Source: an uncultured Eubacterium sp. (GTDB taxonomy: Bacteria > Bacillota > Clostridia > Lachnospirales > Lachnospiraceae). From it: DNA of 11,982 nt. Shown in pieces: positions 1 to 7,806 of the stretch (positions are counted from its first letter, which is position 1; every line of letters starts with the position of its first letter). The notes beneath the pieces are model-generated. The model worked only from the letters and a program-made list of their open reading frames with translations. It did not search any database and was not told where the DNA came from. Position numbers and translations under genes: made by a program. The stretch is from contig CABRZK010000050.1 of NCBI GenBank assembly GCA_902475415.1, forward strand, positions 1-11,982, read 5' to 3'.

Positions 1-321
1 CATCAGCTGTCCCAGGAATTCTGCACGGGTCAGCATTGGAATCTGGGCATCCTGTGCGGCTTTCCATTCAGCATTGTCCGGATGAATGGCTGCGGTATAT
101 ACAACAAGGTCAATGCCAGGCTGAATGTTGGCAGCTCGCTGACCGATATAAACGGTAGCTCCGTTCTGCTCCAGCTGTCTGGTCAGGTCTGATTCCTTAT
201 TGTCAGAACCGGATACGGTGAAGCCTTCCTTTAATAAAATCTCGGCAAGACCGCTCATGCTGATACCGCCGATTCCTATAAAATGAATATGAATTGGTTT
301 CTTAAAATCGATTTTGTACAT
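1..321 (-). CDS. murC: UDP-N-acetylmuramate--L-alanine ligase (MurC), N-terminal part
   Basis: MurC adds L-alanine to UDP-MurNAc in the cytoplasm using ATP, the first amino acid step of the peptidoglycan stem peptide. Only the first 107 codons are present; the gene runs off the left edge of the window on the minus strand. The N-terminal nucleotide-binding fold is clear: FIGIGGISMSGLAE at residues 14-27, followed by VSGSD at 36-40, VVYTAAI at 73-79 and the RAEFL segment at 99-103, which matches the RAEML-type motif of MurC. The ATG at 319-321 is preceded by a good Shine-Dalgarno (AGGTGG on the minus strand, 331-336). It is divergent from glgC and has its own promoter. The central ATP-binding and C-terminal domains are outside the window, so their integrity cannot be judged. 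MurC is preferred over other Mur ligases because of the GIGG-MSGLA signature at the extreme N terminus. Confidence 0.93.
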   Translation of the reverse strand, partial: MYKIDFKKPIHIHFIGIGGISMSGLAEILLKEGFTVSGSDNKESDLTRQLEQNGATVYIGQRAANIQPGIDLVVYTAAIHPDNAEWKAAQDAQIPMLTRAEFLGQLM

Positions 322-408
322 AATTATCTACCACCTGTATATTTGGGAAAAATTTTCTTTTATCAGCAGTTCTGTCATACAAAACAGGGCTGCCCATTGC
401 CTGAGCAC

Positions 409-437
409 ATTATACCCCATTGCTTTAAACTTGGCAA
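409..437 (-). promoter_or_regulatory. murC promoter (vegetative sigma-A type)
   Basis: Read on the minus strand, TTGCCA (432-437) is followed after exactly 17 bases by a perfect TATAAT (409-414). Transcription would begin near 402, giving a leader of about 80 bases before the murC ATG. No competing -10 of similar quality is seen closer to the gene. Confidence 0.72.
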
Positions 438-493
438 TGTAAAATAGGCTTTCCCCGGTTCACTCGTGTGGTAAGACCAGCAGTTGTGGAAAG

Positions 494-519
494 TGTCGAA
501 AAATGCCGATAATTTTTCG
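494..519 (+). promoter_or_regulatory. candidate Spo0A box and overlapping inverted repeat upstream of glgC
   Basis: TGTCGAA at 494-500 is an exact match to the core of the Spo0A box known from Bacillus and clostridia. It overlaps the left arm of an inverted repeat, CGAAAAAT (497-504) and ATTTTTCG (512-519), separated by 7 bases. The repeat ends 18 bases before the likely -35 of glgC, a place where an activator or repressor could act. A 7-mer occurs often by chance (another copy lies inside mfd at 5367-5373), so the assignment rests mainly on position and is tentative. Confidence 0.35.
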
Positions 520-537
520 GAAAATTGTGAAATATAG

Positions 538-566
538 TGCACACAAAGAAAAAAATATGTTATAAT
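538..566 (+). promoter_or_regulatory. glgC-glgD promoter (extended -10)
   Basis: A perfect TATAAT lies at 561-566, preceded by TGT at 558-560, which gives an extended -10. The -35 with a 17-base spacer is only TGCACA (538-543), weak against TTGACA, which suggests dependence on the extended -10 or on an activator. Transcription would begin near 573, about 70 bases before the glgC start. Confidence 0.65.
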
Positions 567-644
567 TTTGCTATCAAATTTAATTTATAGATAATAGTAT
601 GAGTTACAAAATAACGAAGCTGTTATCGACAAGAGGTGATTTAA

Positions 645-1916
645 ATGATTCGAAAGGAAATGATTGCAATGCTTCTGGCCGGTGGACAGGGAAGCCGTCT
701 GGGAGTGTTGACCGCAAATGTTGCAAAACCGGCTGTTGCGTTCGGAGGAAAATATCGTATCATCGATTTTCCACTCAGCAACTGTATTAATTCCGGAATA
801 GATACGGTAGGTGTTTTGACACAGTATCAGCCATTGCGTCTGAATACACATATCGGCATTGGTATTCCGTGGGATCTGGATCGTAATAACGGTGGTGTTA
901 CGATACTTCAGCCTTACGAAAAAAGCGGCGGAAGTGAATGGTATTCCGGTACCGCAAATGCGATTTACCAGAATATGAAATACATAGACAGCTATGATCC
1001 GGAATATGTCCTGATTTTGTCAGGTGATCATATCTATAAGATGGATTATGAAGTGATGCTTGATTTCCATAAGCAGAATCATGCAGATGTTACCATTGCC
1101 GTTATGCCGGTTCCAATGGAGGAGGCAAGCCGTTTTGGTATCGTTGTGGCTGATGAGGAGCACAGAATCCGTGAATTCCAGGAGAAACCGGCAGAGCCAA
1201 AGAGTAACCTGGCATCCATGGGTATTTATATTTTCAGCTGGAAAGCGTTGAAAGAAGCACTGATTGCCAATGAGAATGTGGAAAACTGTGATTTTGGTAT
1301 GCATGTGATTCCATATTGCTTTGATAAAGGAGAGCGCATCTTCGCCTATGAGTATAATGGATACTGGAAAGATGTAGGTACCCTGGGATCTTACTGGGAA
1401 GCCAATATGGAGCTGATCGACCTGATACCGGAGTTTAACCTGTATGAAGAATACTGGAAGATCTATACCAAGAGTGATGTGCTTGCACCACAGTATGTCG
1501 CGGCAGATGCCAAAGTGGACAAGAGTATCATCGGTGAGGGTACCGAGGTCTATGGTGAGGTACATGGATGCGTCATTGGCGCCAATGTAACTATCGGAAA
1601 GGGCAGTGTGGTACGTGATTCCATTATTATGGAAGGTGTTACCATCGGTGAAAATGTCGTGATCGACAAAGCAATCATTGCCGAAGACTGTGTGATCGGA
1701 GATGGAGCCGTACTTGGTATCGGTGAAGAGAAACCGAATAAATTAAAAGAGAGTGTATATGCATTTGGTCTTGTTACCATCGGTGAGAAATCCGTGATTC
1801 CGCCAAATGTACAGATTGGTAAAAATACAGCAATTGCTGGTGTGACAACACCGGAGGATTATCCGGATGGAGTCCTTGACAGCGGGGAATATATTGTTAA
1901 GGCAGGTGGCAAATAA
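645..1916 (+). CDS. glgC: glucose-1-phosphate adenylyltransferase, catalytic subunit (GlgC)
   Basis: GlgC makes ADP-glucose from ATP and glucose-1-phosphate, the committed step of bacterial glycogen synthesis in the cytoplasm. The 423-residue protein has the expected two parts. The first is a nucleotidyltransferase domain with LLAGGQGSRLG at 10-20, KPAVAFGGKYRIIDFPLSN at 28-46, the catalytic-Asp motif SGDHIYKMD at 126-134 (Asp128), the sugar-phosphate Lys in FQEKP at 178-182, and YWKDVGT at 240-246 (Asp243, metal site). The second is a C-terminal left-handed beta-helix from about 285 onward, rich in hexapeptide repeats of the IGEG/VTIG type. ATG 645 is chosen because AGAGGTGAT lies at 632-640, a proper distance upstream; the in-frame ATG at 660 has no such site. 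All key catalytic residues are present, in contrast to its partner GlgD, with which it overlaps by one base. It is probably expressed from the promoter at 538-566. Confidence 0.96.
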   Translation: MIRKEMIAMLLAGGQGSRLGVLTANVAKPAVAFGGKYRIIDFPLSNCINSGIDTVGVLTQYQPLRLNTHIGIGIPWDLDRNNGGVTILQPYEKSGGSEWYSGTANAIYQNMKYIDSYDPEYVLILSGDHIYKMDYEVMLDFHKQNHADVTIAVMPVPMEEASRFGIVVADEEHRIREFQEKPAEPKSNLASMGIYIFSWKALKEALIANENVENCDFGMHVIPYCFDKGERIFAYEYNGYWKDVGTLGSYWEANMELIDLIPEFNLYEEYWKIYTKSDVLAPQYVAADAKVDKSIIGEGTEVYGEVHGCVIGANVTIGKGSVVRDSIIMEGVTIGENVVIDKAIIAEDCVIGDGAVLGIGEEKPNKLKESVYAFGLVTIGEKSVIPPNVQIGKNTAIAGVTTPEDYPDGVLDSGEYIVKAGGK

Positions 1917-3034
1917 TGAAAGCATTAGGTATTATTTTAGCAGGTGGTAATAATTACAGAATGAGAGAGCTTTCCGAAAAGCGCGCCATTGCAGCTATGC
2001 CGGTTGGTGGCGGATACCGTGCGATTGATTTTGCACTGAGTAACATGAGTAATTCCCATATTCAGCGTGTGGCAGTACTGACGCAGTATAATTCCCGTTC
2101 CCTGAACGAACACCTGAATTCTTCCAAATGGTGGGATTTCGGCAGAAAACAGGGCGGACTGTATATCTTTACGCCTACCATCACCTCAGATAATGGTAAC
2201 TGGTATCGCGGAACCGCAGATGCCCTGGCTCAGAATATTGACTTTCTGAAACGGAGCCATGAGCCATACGTCATCGTGGCTGGAGGAGATTGTGTATACA
2301 AGCTGGATTATAATAAGGTACTTGATTATCACATTCAGAAGAAAGCAGATATCACCATTGTGTGCAAAGATGTTCCGGCGACAGAGGATGTCAGCCGTTT
2401 TGGTGTGGTACAGATGAACGAAGAATCCAGAATCGTAGATTTTGAGGAAAAACCGATGGTGGCACAATCCCATACGGTTTCCACCGGTATCTATGTACTG
2501 CGCAGAAGACAGCTGATCGAGATGCTGGAAAAAAGCATGGAGGAGCATCGGTTTGACTTTGTAACCGATATTCTGATCCGTTATAAAAATCTGAAACAGA
2601 TTTACGGATATAAATTAGAGGACTACTGGAGCAATATTGCCAGTGTGGAATCTTATTATCAGACGAATATGGATTTCCTGAAACCGGAGATCCGCAACTA
2701 TTTCTTCCACCAGGAACCATATGTATATTCCAAGGTGGATGATCTGGCACCTGCCAAATACAACGTAGGCGCCGAAGTCCGCAACAGTCTGATTGCAAGC
2801 GGATGTATTATTAACGGAACAGTAGAGAATTCTGTACTGTTCAAACAGGTATTTGTAGGAAAGAACTGCGTAATCAAAAATTCAATTATTTTGAATGATG
2901 TTTACATCGGTGACAATACGCATATTGAGAATTGTATTGTGGAGAGCCGTGATACAATTTGCGCAAATACATACTTATGCGGCGAAGATGAGATAAAAAT
3001 TGTGCGTGGACACAATGAGCGTTACATCATGTAG
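1916..3034 (+). CDS. glgD: GlgD, non-catalytic/regulatory subunit of ADP-glucose pyrophosphorylase
   Basis: GlgD is the paralogous partner of GlgC in many Firmicutes, where the two form a hetero-oligomer; in studied cases GlgD has little activity alone and modulates GlgC. The 372-residue protein keeps the fold and many surrounding motifs: AAMPVGGGYRAIDFALSN at 26-43, GGDCVYKLD at 123-131, DFEEKP at 175-180, and a beta-helical C terminus from about 278. The active-site pattern is degraded. The glycine-rich loop is GGNNYRM instead of GGxGxRL, the His after the catalytic Asp is Cys (Asp125-Cys126), and the second metal-site motif is YWSNIAS, with Asn240 where GlgC has Asp243. The ATG at 1916 shares its A with the glgC TAA stop and has AGGTGG at 1904-1909 inside glgC, so translational coupling and matched synthesis of the two subunits are likely. 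The regulatory role is inferred from the family. Confidence 0.93.
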   Translation: MKALGIILAGGNNYRMRELSEKRAIAAMPVGGGYRAIDFALSNMSNSHIQRVAVLTQYNSRSLNEHLNSSKWWDFGRKQGGLYIFTPTITSDNGNWYRGTADALAQNIDFLKRSHEPYVIVAGGDCVYKLDYNKVLDYHIQKKADITIVCKDVPATEDVSRFGVVQMNEESRIVDFEEKPMVAQSHTVSTGIYVLRRRQLIEMLEKSMEEHRFDFVTDILIRYKNLKQIYGYKLEDYWSNIASVESYYQTNMDFLKPEIRNYFFHQEPYVYSKVDDLAPAKYNVGAEVRNSLIASGCIINGTVENSVLFKQVFVGKNCVIKNSIILNDVYIGDNTHIENCIVESRDTICANTYLCGEDEIKIVRGHNERYIM

Positions 3035-3138
3035 TACGCTGAAAACGGCAGACGGAAAGGACCAACATTGATGTGGCAGCTTAGCATACGAACCGCCCTG
3101 CTGTGAAGAAAGTAATAAACACAGGGGAAGAAGAAAGT

Positions 3139-3402
3139 ATGAATATTACAGATGTGAGAATTCGAAAAATTGATAAAGAAGGAAAAATGAAGGCTGTCGT
3201 ATCTATTACGATTGATAACGAATTTGCAGTACATGACATCAAGATCATTGAGGGCGAGAAGGGTTTATTTATTGCAATGCCTAGCCGGAAGAATGCAGAA
3301 GGGGAATACAGGGATGTGGCACATCCGATCAATTCCGACACAAGGAATCAGATTCAGGAACTGATCATGCAAAAATATTGTGAAGAAATTGCAGAAGCAT
3401 AA
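3139..3402 (+). CDS. spoVG: septation/sporulation regulator SpoVG
   Basis: SpoVG is a small nucleic-acid-binding protein (DNA or RNA, depending on species) that influences septation, sporulation and other cell-surface or metabolic genes in Firmicutes. The 87-residue product begins MNITDVRIRK, matching the conserved start of the family. It continues with KAVVSITIDNEFAVHDIKII at 18-37, GLFIAMPSRK at 42-51 and a YRDVAHPI segment at 57-64, all characteristic. Length is slightly below the roughly 97 residues of the B. subtilis protein, the difference lying in the variable C-terminal tail. The reading frame is open upstream to a GTG at 3103, but the family N terminus and the purine-rich AGGGGAAGAAG just upstream favour ATG 3139. 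A 104-base gap separates it from glgD, without a clear terminator or promoter, so it may be read through from the glg operon. A strong terminator lies shortly downstream. Confidence 0.95.
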   Translation: MNITDVRIRKIDKEGKMKAVVSITIDNEFAVHDIKIIEGEKGLFIAMPSRKNAEGEYRDVAHPINSDTRNQIQELIMQKYCEEIAEA

Positions 3403-3418
3403 ATAATTGTGGTATACT
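3389..3418 (+). promoter_or_regulatory. candidate promoter for pth-mfd, overlapping an inverted repeat
   Basis: TTGCAG (3389-3394) and TATACT (3413-3418) are separated by 18 bases; the same two hexamers, spaced by 17, form the promoter at 7751-7779. The -35 lies in the last codons of spoVG. The -10 sits inside an inverted repeat, TTGTGG (3407-3412) and CCACAA (3421-3426), which could be an operator. The start would be near 3425, only about 9 bases before the terminator hairpin. Confidence 0.45.
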
Positions 3419-3433
3419 ATCCACAACTGCACA

Positions 3434-3473
3434 AAAAAGGAGAATCCTGCATTGCAGCGGGATTCTTCTTTTT
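3434..3473 (+). terminator. strong intrinsic terminator between spoVG and pth
   Basis: A stem of 17 base pairs (3434-3450 with 3457-3473, two G-U pairs) closes a 6-base loop and ends in a TTTTT run at 3469-3473. The 5' arm begins with an A tract, so it could also stop transcription on the other strand. It would end the spoVG transcript; it also lies in the leader of pth. Confidence 0.8.
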
Positions 3474-3511
3474 GCATGCAAAATCTTGAAAAGAAAGCAG
3501 GAGGAAAAGCA

Positions 3512-4087
3512 ATGTTCTTGATCGCAGGACTTGGAAACCCGACAGCAAAATATGAAAAAACCCGTCATAATGCAGGATTCGATGTGATTGATGCACTGGC
3601 GGATAAATATAACATAGATTTGAATATGAAAAAAGGAAATGCCCTTTGCGGAACCGGTTACATTGAGGGACAGAAAGTAATGCTGGCAAAACCACAGACT
3701 TATATGAATCTGAGTGGAGACAGTGTCAGCGCACTGGTAAATTTCTATAAACTGAATCCGACAGAAGAACTGATCGTAGTATTTGATGATATCAGTCTGG
3801 CTCCGGGCAACCTGCGCATCCGTAAAAAAGGAAGCGCAGGGGGACATAACGGAATCAAAGATATTATTGCCAAAACAGGAACGGATCAGTTTGAACGTGT
3901 AAAAGTAGGTGTTGGTGAAAAGCCGGCAGGCTGGGATCTGGCAGATCATGTGCTGGGCAGATTTTCGCCGGAGGATCGTGAAAAATTTGAAGATGCCGTC
4001 AAAGATGCGGTGGATGCAGTAAGTCTCATGGTTCAGGGATGTATCGATGAAGCCATGAATCAGTATAACCGCAAAAAGGTATCCTGA
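3512..4087 (+). CDS. pth: peptidyl-tRNA hydrolase
   Basis: Pth cleaves the ester bond of peptidyl-tRNA dropped from stalled ribosomes, recycling tRNA in the cytoplasm; it is usually essential. The 191-residue length is typical for the bacterial family. The signature GLGNP at 6-10 with YEKTRHNAGF at 14-23 supplies the catalytic His19. Asn66 in KPQTYMNLSG (60-69), Asp93 in FDDISLAPG (91-99) and Asn113 in GSAGGHNGIKDI (107-118) match the other active-site positions. ATG 3512 is fixed by the conserved MFLIAGLGNP start and by a perfect AGGAGG at 3499-3504; the frame extends upstream but without homology. mfd follows after 66 bases with no terminator, so the two are probably co-transcribed. In B. 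subtilis a small gene (fin) lies between pth and mfd; it is absent here. Confidence 0.96.
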   Translation: MFLIAGLGNPTAKYEKTRHNAGFDVIDALADKYNIDLNMKKGNALCGTGYIEGQKVMLAKPQTYMNLSGDSVSALVNFYKLNPTEELIVVFDDISLAPGNLRIRKKGSAGGHNGIKDIIAKTGTDQFERVKVGVGEKPAGWDLADHVLGRFSPEDREKFEDAVKDAVDAVSLMVQGCIDEAMNQYNRKKVS

Positions 4088-4153
4088 CGAAGAGACGGAT
4101 ACTGACGCAGAGTGGCGTGGAGAAGATTCGAAATCAGAAAAAGGAGTGTTGGC

Positions 4154-7100
4154 ATGGATGCTTTTGTACAGCCATTACATGAACTGAATAGTTTTGAAGA
4201 ACTGGAACATTATGCAGGTGAGACCGGAACTGTGATCTCAGTGTCCGGCTGTATGGATGCACAGAAACCACATATGATATATGGTGTCAATCACGGAAAA
4301 GGACAGCGGGTGATTGTCACATTTAACGAGCAGAAAGCCAGGGAACTTCTGGATGCATATCATTATTTTGACCAGAAAGCTGTTTATTTTCCACCGAAGG
4401 ATATTCTGTTTTATCAGTCGGATATCAGAGGAAATGCGCTGACACAGGAGCGTGTCCGGGCATATCGGGCGCTGGTGGAAGAGGAAGATGCAGCGATTAT
4501 CACAACCTTTGATGCGCTGATGGATCGACTGATACGACCGGAAGTCTTTCGCGGATTTTTGCTGAAATTAAAGAGTGAGGACAGTCTTGATCTGGAAAAA
4601 TTGCGTCAGCATCTGGTTGGAATGGGATATGAAAGTGTATACCAGGTGGATGCGCCGGGACAGTTTGCAGTGCGTGGTGGTATCGTGGATATTTTTGCGC
4701 TGACGGAGGAGCAGCCCTTTCGAATTGAACTGTGGGGAGATGAGATAGATTCTATCCGTACTTTTGATCCGGACAGCCAGAGATCCGTGGATACGCTGGA
4801 TGAAATAGTGATCTATCCGGCGGCGGAGCTGATTCTGACCAGAGCGCAGCAGGAAGCCGGCATGAAGCGCATTCAGGAAGAAGGAGCACGTCTTGCTGCA
4901 AAGTATCGCGGGGAAATGAAGACAGAAGAAGCACATCGTCTGGAAGAATCGGTAAAACTTGTACAGGAGCAGGTGGAAGAACTTGGCAGTGTTCGGGCAG
5001 CGGAAAGTTACCTGACATACTTTTATCAGGACACGGTAAGTTTCATGGAATTTGCTTCCCGCTGCGCAGAGCACAGAGAGCAGAAACTTCTTATATTTGT
5101 GGACGAACCGGCCAGATGTCTGGAAAAGGCAGGCGCTGTGGAAAAAGAGTTTTCTGACAGTATGCAGCAGCGAATGGAAAAGGGATATATCCTGCCGGGA
5201 CAGGCAGATATCCTGTATACACATGAAGCCGTCACAGCGGAAATGCAGCGTATGGGATGCGTCATGATTTCTGCCATGGAGCTGCGGGCAGAGGGACTGA
5301 CACCGGCGCAGAGTTTTTTCGTACAGGTACATTCTGTGAATGCCTACAACAGCAGTTTTGAACTGTTGTCGAAGGATCTTCATAATTATAAAAAGCGTCA
5401 GTACCGGGTCATTCTGCTTTGTAGTTCCAGAACCAGGGCAGAGCGAATGGCGGATGACCTGCGCCAGGAAGATCTGAATGCATTTTTTACAGAAGATACA
5501 GACCGTCAGGTACAGCCCGGTGAAGTGCTGGTGCTGTATGGCAAACTGAAACGGGGATTTGAATATCCGGACATCAAATTTGTTGTTCTGACAGAGACCG
5601 ATATTTTTGGCGCGGAAAAGAAGAAACGGAAAAAGAAGAAAATCTATGAGGGAGAGCGGATTCAGAGCTTTTCTGATCTGAAACCCGGAGATTATGTGGT
5701 TCATGAAAATCATGGTCTGGGTATTTTCCGTGGAATAGAAAAAATCGAAGTCGACAAAACCATGCGGGATTACATGAAGATCGAGTATGACAAAGGTGGC
5801 AATCTGTATGTACTTGCGACGCAGCTGGATCTGATTCAGAAATATGCCGGAGCCGATGCGAAAAAACCGAAACTGAACCGTCTCGGCGGCCAGGAGTGGA
5901 CCAAAACCCGTCACCGGGTACAGAAAGCGGTACGGGAAGTGGCGCAGGAACTGGTGGAACTGTACGCCGTGCGCCAGAACAAAGAAGGCTTTCAATACGG
6001 ACCGGATACCGTATGGCAGCGAGAATTTGAGGAAATGTTTCCTTATGAAGAGACGGAGGATCAGCGCCTGGCCATCGAAGCTACCAAATCGGATATGGAA
6101 AGCAAGAAGATCATGGATCGTCTGATCTGCGGAGATGTGGGATTTGGCAAGACTGAGGTGGCGATCCGTGCGGCATTCAAGGCAGTGCAGGAGGGAAAAC
6201 AGGTCATTTATCTGGTTCCTACCACTATCCTGGCACAGCAGCATTACAATACCTTTGCGCAGCGAATGAAGGATTTTCCGGTCAATGTGGAACTGCTTTG
6301 CCGGTTCCGTACGCCAAAACAGCAGAAAACAGCCATCGAGGGTCTGAAAAAAGGTCTGGTAGATATCGTGGTAGGTACACATCGGGTGCTTTCCAAAGAT
6401 GTGGAATGCAAAAATCTGGGGCTTCTGATCATCGATGAGGAGCAGCGGTTTGGTGTGGCTCACAAAGAAAAAATCAAACAGATGAAAAAAGACGTGGATG
6501 TGCTGACCCTGACGGCGACTCCGATTCCAAGGACACTTCATATGAGTCTGATCGGAATCCGGGATATGAGTGTACTGGAAGAACCGCCGCATGACCGTAT
6601 GCCGATTCAGACCTACGTCATGGAATACGATGAGGAAATGATCCGGGAAGCGATTGAACGTGAAATGGCCAGAGACGGGCAGGTTTACTATGTATACAAT
6701 CGTGTGAATCAGATTGCGGAAGTGGCGGCAAAGATTTCCGAACTGGTGCCGGATGCGGAAGTGGCTTATGCCCATGGACAGATGAGCGAGCGTGAACTGG
6801 AACGTGTCATGTATGGATTTATCAATGGAGAGATTGATGTCCTTGTGTCCACCACAATCATTGAGACAGGGCTGGATATAGGAAATGTTAACACCATGAT
6901 CATTCACGATGCGGACAATCTGGGACTTTCCCAGTTGTATCAGCTTCGAGGAAGAATCGGACGATCGAACCGTACGGCGTATGCATTTCTGATGTACCGC
7001 CGCAACAAGATGCTCAAAGAAGTAGCAGAAAAGCGTCTGTCTGCGATCCGGGAATTTTCGGATCTTGGAAGTGGTTTCAAGATCGCCATGAAGGATCTGG

Positions 7101-7690
7101 AGATCCGTGGTGCCGGCAACCTGCTTGGAGAACAGCAGCACGGTCATATGGAGGCAGTCGGATACGATCTGTACTGTAAAATGCTGAATGAGGCAGTCAA
7201 AACAGCGAAAGGTGAGGTTGTGGAAGAATCCTTTGAAACTTCAATTGATATTGAACTGGATGCGTATATACCGAACAGTTATATCGTGAATGAATACCAG
7301 AAACTTGATATTTACAAGCGAATCGCAGCCATTGAAAACGAGGAAGAAAAGGATGAGATGCTGGATGAGCTGATCGATCGTTTTGGAGAGCCGCCACGGA
7401 GTGTACAGAATCTGCTGACCGTTGCACAGATCAAGGCAGATGCTCATAAAGTTTATCTGGTGGAGATTAAGGAAAATGCTGACGGTATCACGTTCCGTAT
7501 GTTTGAACGGGCAAAACTTAACGTGGCAAATCTGCCAGTGCTTATGGACAAAAATAAACCACTCCTGTCGTTTATTCCGGATAAAAAGGAACCATGTCTG
7601 TATTATCGCAAACAGAAAAACAGTCCGGATACGCTGACAGTGATCAAGACTGTGCTGGCAGATTGCCGGGAAATGCTTCTGGAAGCATAG
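4154..7690 (+). CDS. mfd: transcription-repair coupling factor (Mfd)
   Basis: Mfd is a DNA translocase that removes RNA polymerase stalled at lesions and recruits the UvrA nucleotide-excision machinery. The 1178-residue product has full family length. The N-terminal UvrB-like module spans roughly residues 15-330, including an RGGIVDIF segment. A basic linker of lysines and one arginine lies at 489-496. The RNA-polymerase-interacting domain begins near 506 with KPGDYVVHENHG at 510-521. The helicase motor follows, with Walker A GDVGFGKT at 660-667 (Lys666), DEEQ at 761-764, TATPIPRT at 787-794 and RGRIGRS at 932-938. After it comes the translocation (TRG) motif region, with GSGFKIAMKDLEIRGAGN, and then the D7 autoinhibitory domain to the C terminus. 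ATG 4154 has AAGGAGTG at 4141-4148; an upstream in-frame start at 4112 would add 14 residues without a good ribosome site. No damage to any motif is seen. Confidence 0.97.
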   Translation: MDAFVQPLHELNSFEELEHYAGETGTVISVSGCMDAQKPHMIYGVNHGKGQRVIVTFNEQKARELLDAYHYFDQKAVYFPPKDILFYQSDIRGNALTQERVRAYRALVEEEDAAIITTFDALMDRLIRPEVFRGFLLKLKSEDSLDLEKLRQHLVGMGYESVYQVDAPGQFAVRGGIVDIFALTEEQPFRIELWGDEIDSIRTFDPDSQRSVDTLDEIVIYPAAELILTRAQQEAGMKRIQEEGARLAAKYRGEMKTEEAHRLEESVKLVQEQVEELGSVRAAESYLTYFYQDTVSFMEFASRCAEHREQKLLIFVDEPARCLEKAGAVEKEFSDSMQQRMEKGYILPGQADILYTHEAVTAEMQRMGCVMISAMELRAEGLTPAQSFFVQVHSVNAYNSSFELLSKDLHNYKKRQYRVILLCSSRTRAERMADDLRQEDLNAFFTEDTDRQVQPGEVLVLYGKLKRGFEYPDIKFVVLTETDIFGAEKKKRKKKKIYEGERIQSFSDLKPGDYVVHENHGLGIFRGIEKIEVDKTMRDYMKIEYDKGGNLYVLATQLDLIQKYAGADAKKPKLNRLGGQEWTKTRHRVQKAVREVAQELVELYAVRQNKEGFQYGPDTVWQREFEEMFPYEETEDQRLAIEATKSDMESKKIMDRLICGDVGFGKTEVAIRAAFKAVQEGKQVIYLVPTTILAQQHYNTFAQRMKDFPVNVELLCRFRTPKQQKTAIEGLKKGLVDIVVGTHRVLSKDVECKNLGLLIIDEEQRFGVAHKEKIKQMKKDVDVLTLTATPIPRTLHMSLIGIRDMSVLEEPPHDRMPIQTYVMEYDEEMIREAIEREMARDGQVYYVYNRVNQIAEVAAKISELVPDAEVAYAHGQMSERELERVMYGFINGEIDVLVSTTIIETGLDIGNVNTMIIHDADNLGLSQLYQLRGRIGRSNRTAYAFLMYRRNKMLKEVAEKRLSAIREFSDLGSGFKIAMKDLEIRGAGNLLGEQQHGHMEAVGYDLYCKMLNEAVKTAKGEVVEESFETSIDIELDAYIPNSYIVNEYQKLDIYKRIAAIENEEEKDEMLDELIDRFGEPPRSVQNLLTVAQIKADAHKVYLVEIKENADGITFRMFERAKLNVANLPVLMDKNKPLLSFIPDKKEPCLYYRKQKNSPDTLTVIKTVLADCREMLLEA

Positions 7691-7750
7691 AAATACATGC
7701 GAGCATGTCTGTAACAGAGAGAATCTGTACGAGTGAATTGGAGAAAAACG

Positions 7751-7779
7751 TTGCAGTGGTGGGTATTCTAGGGTATACT
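7751..7779 (+). promoter_or_regulatory. promoter of the foldase lipoprotein / shikimate kinase unit
   Basis: TTGCAG (7751-7756) and TATACT (7774-7779) are separated by exactly 17 bases. Transcription would start near 7786, leaving a leader of about 70 bases. The last T of the -10 and the next bases form the first of two copies of ATACTTGACAA (7775-7785 and 7818-7828); neither contained TTGACA has a matching -10 at a normal distance. Confidence 0.65.
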
Positions 7780-7806
7780 TGACAAATGGAAAAAGAAAGT
7801 TACAGT

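Noticed and set aside
366..393. A possible hairpin in the murC leader (GCAG/CTGC and CTGT/ACAG arms).
   Set aside because: The two 4-bp segments are separated by an internal loop and would be weakly stable; nothing else supports it.
599..790. A small open frame starting just before glgC in another frame.
   Set aside because: It has no ribosome site at its start and overlaps the conserved glgC N terminus.
3103..3138. A longer SpoVG starting at GTG 3103.
   Set aside because: The family begins at the MNITDVRIRK segment; the extra 12 residues have no family match and no ribosome site.
3035..3138. A sigma-H-type promoter for spoVG, as in B. subtilis.
   Set aside because: An AGGA element is present (3058-3061) but no GAAT-type -10 follows at the right distance. 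No convincing sigma-A promoter was found either.
3365..3949. A 194-codon open frame on the minus strand across the terminator and pth.
   Set aside because: It overlaps the well-supported pth gene, crosses a strong terminator and has no recognisable domain.
4568..7147. An 859-codon open frame on the minus strand, antisense to mfd.
   Set aside because: The plus-strand Mfd carries every family motif across this span. The antisense product shows no recognisable domain and is rich in His, Phe and Arg, as expected from the complement of a coding frame. It is a codon-usage shadow.
7695..7708. A palindrome ACATGC-GA-GCATGT just after mfd as a terminator.
   Set aside because: The stem is short with almost no loop and no T run follows.
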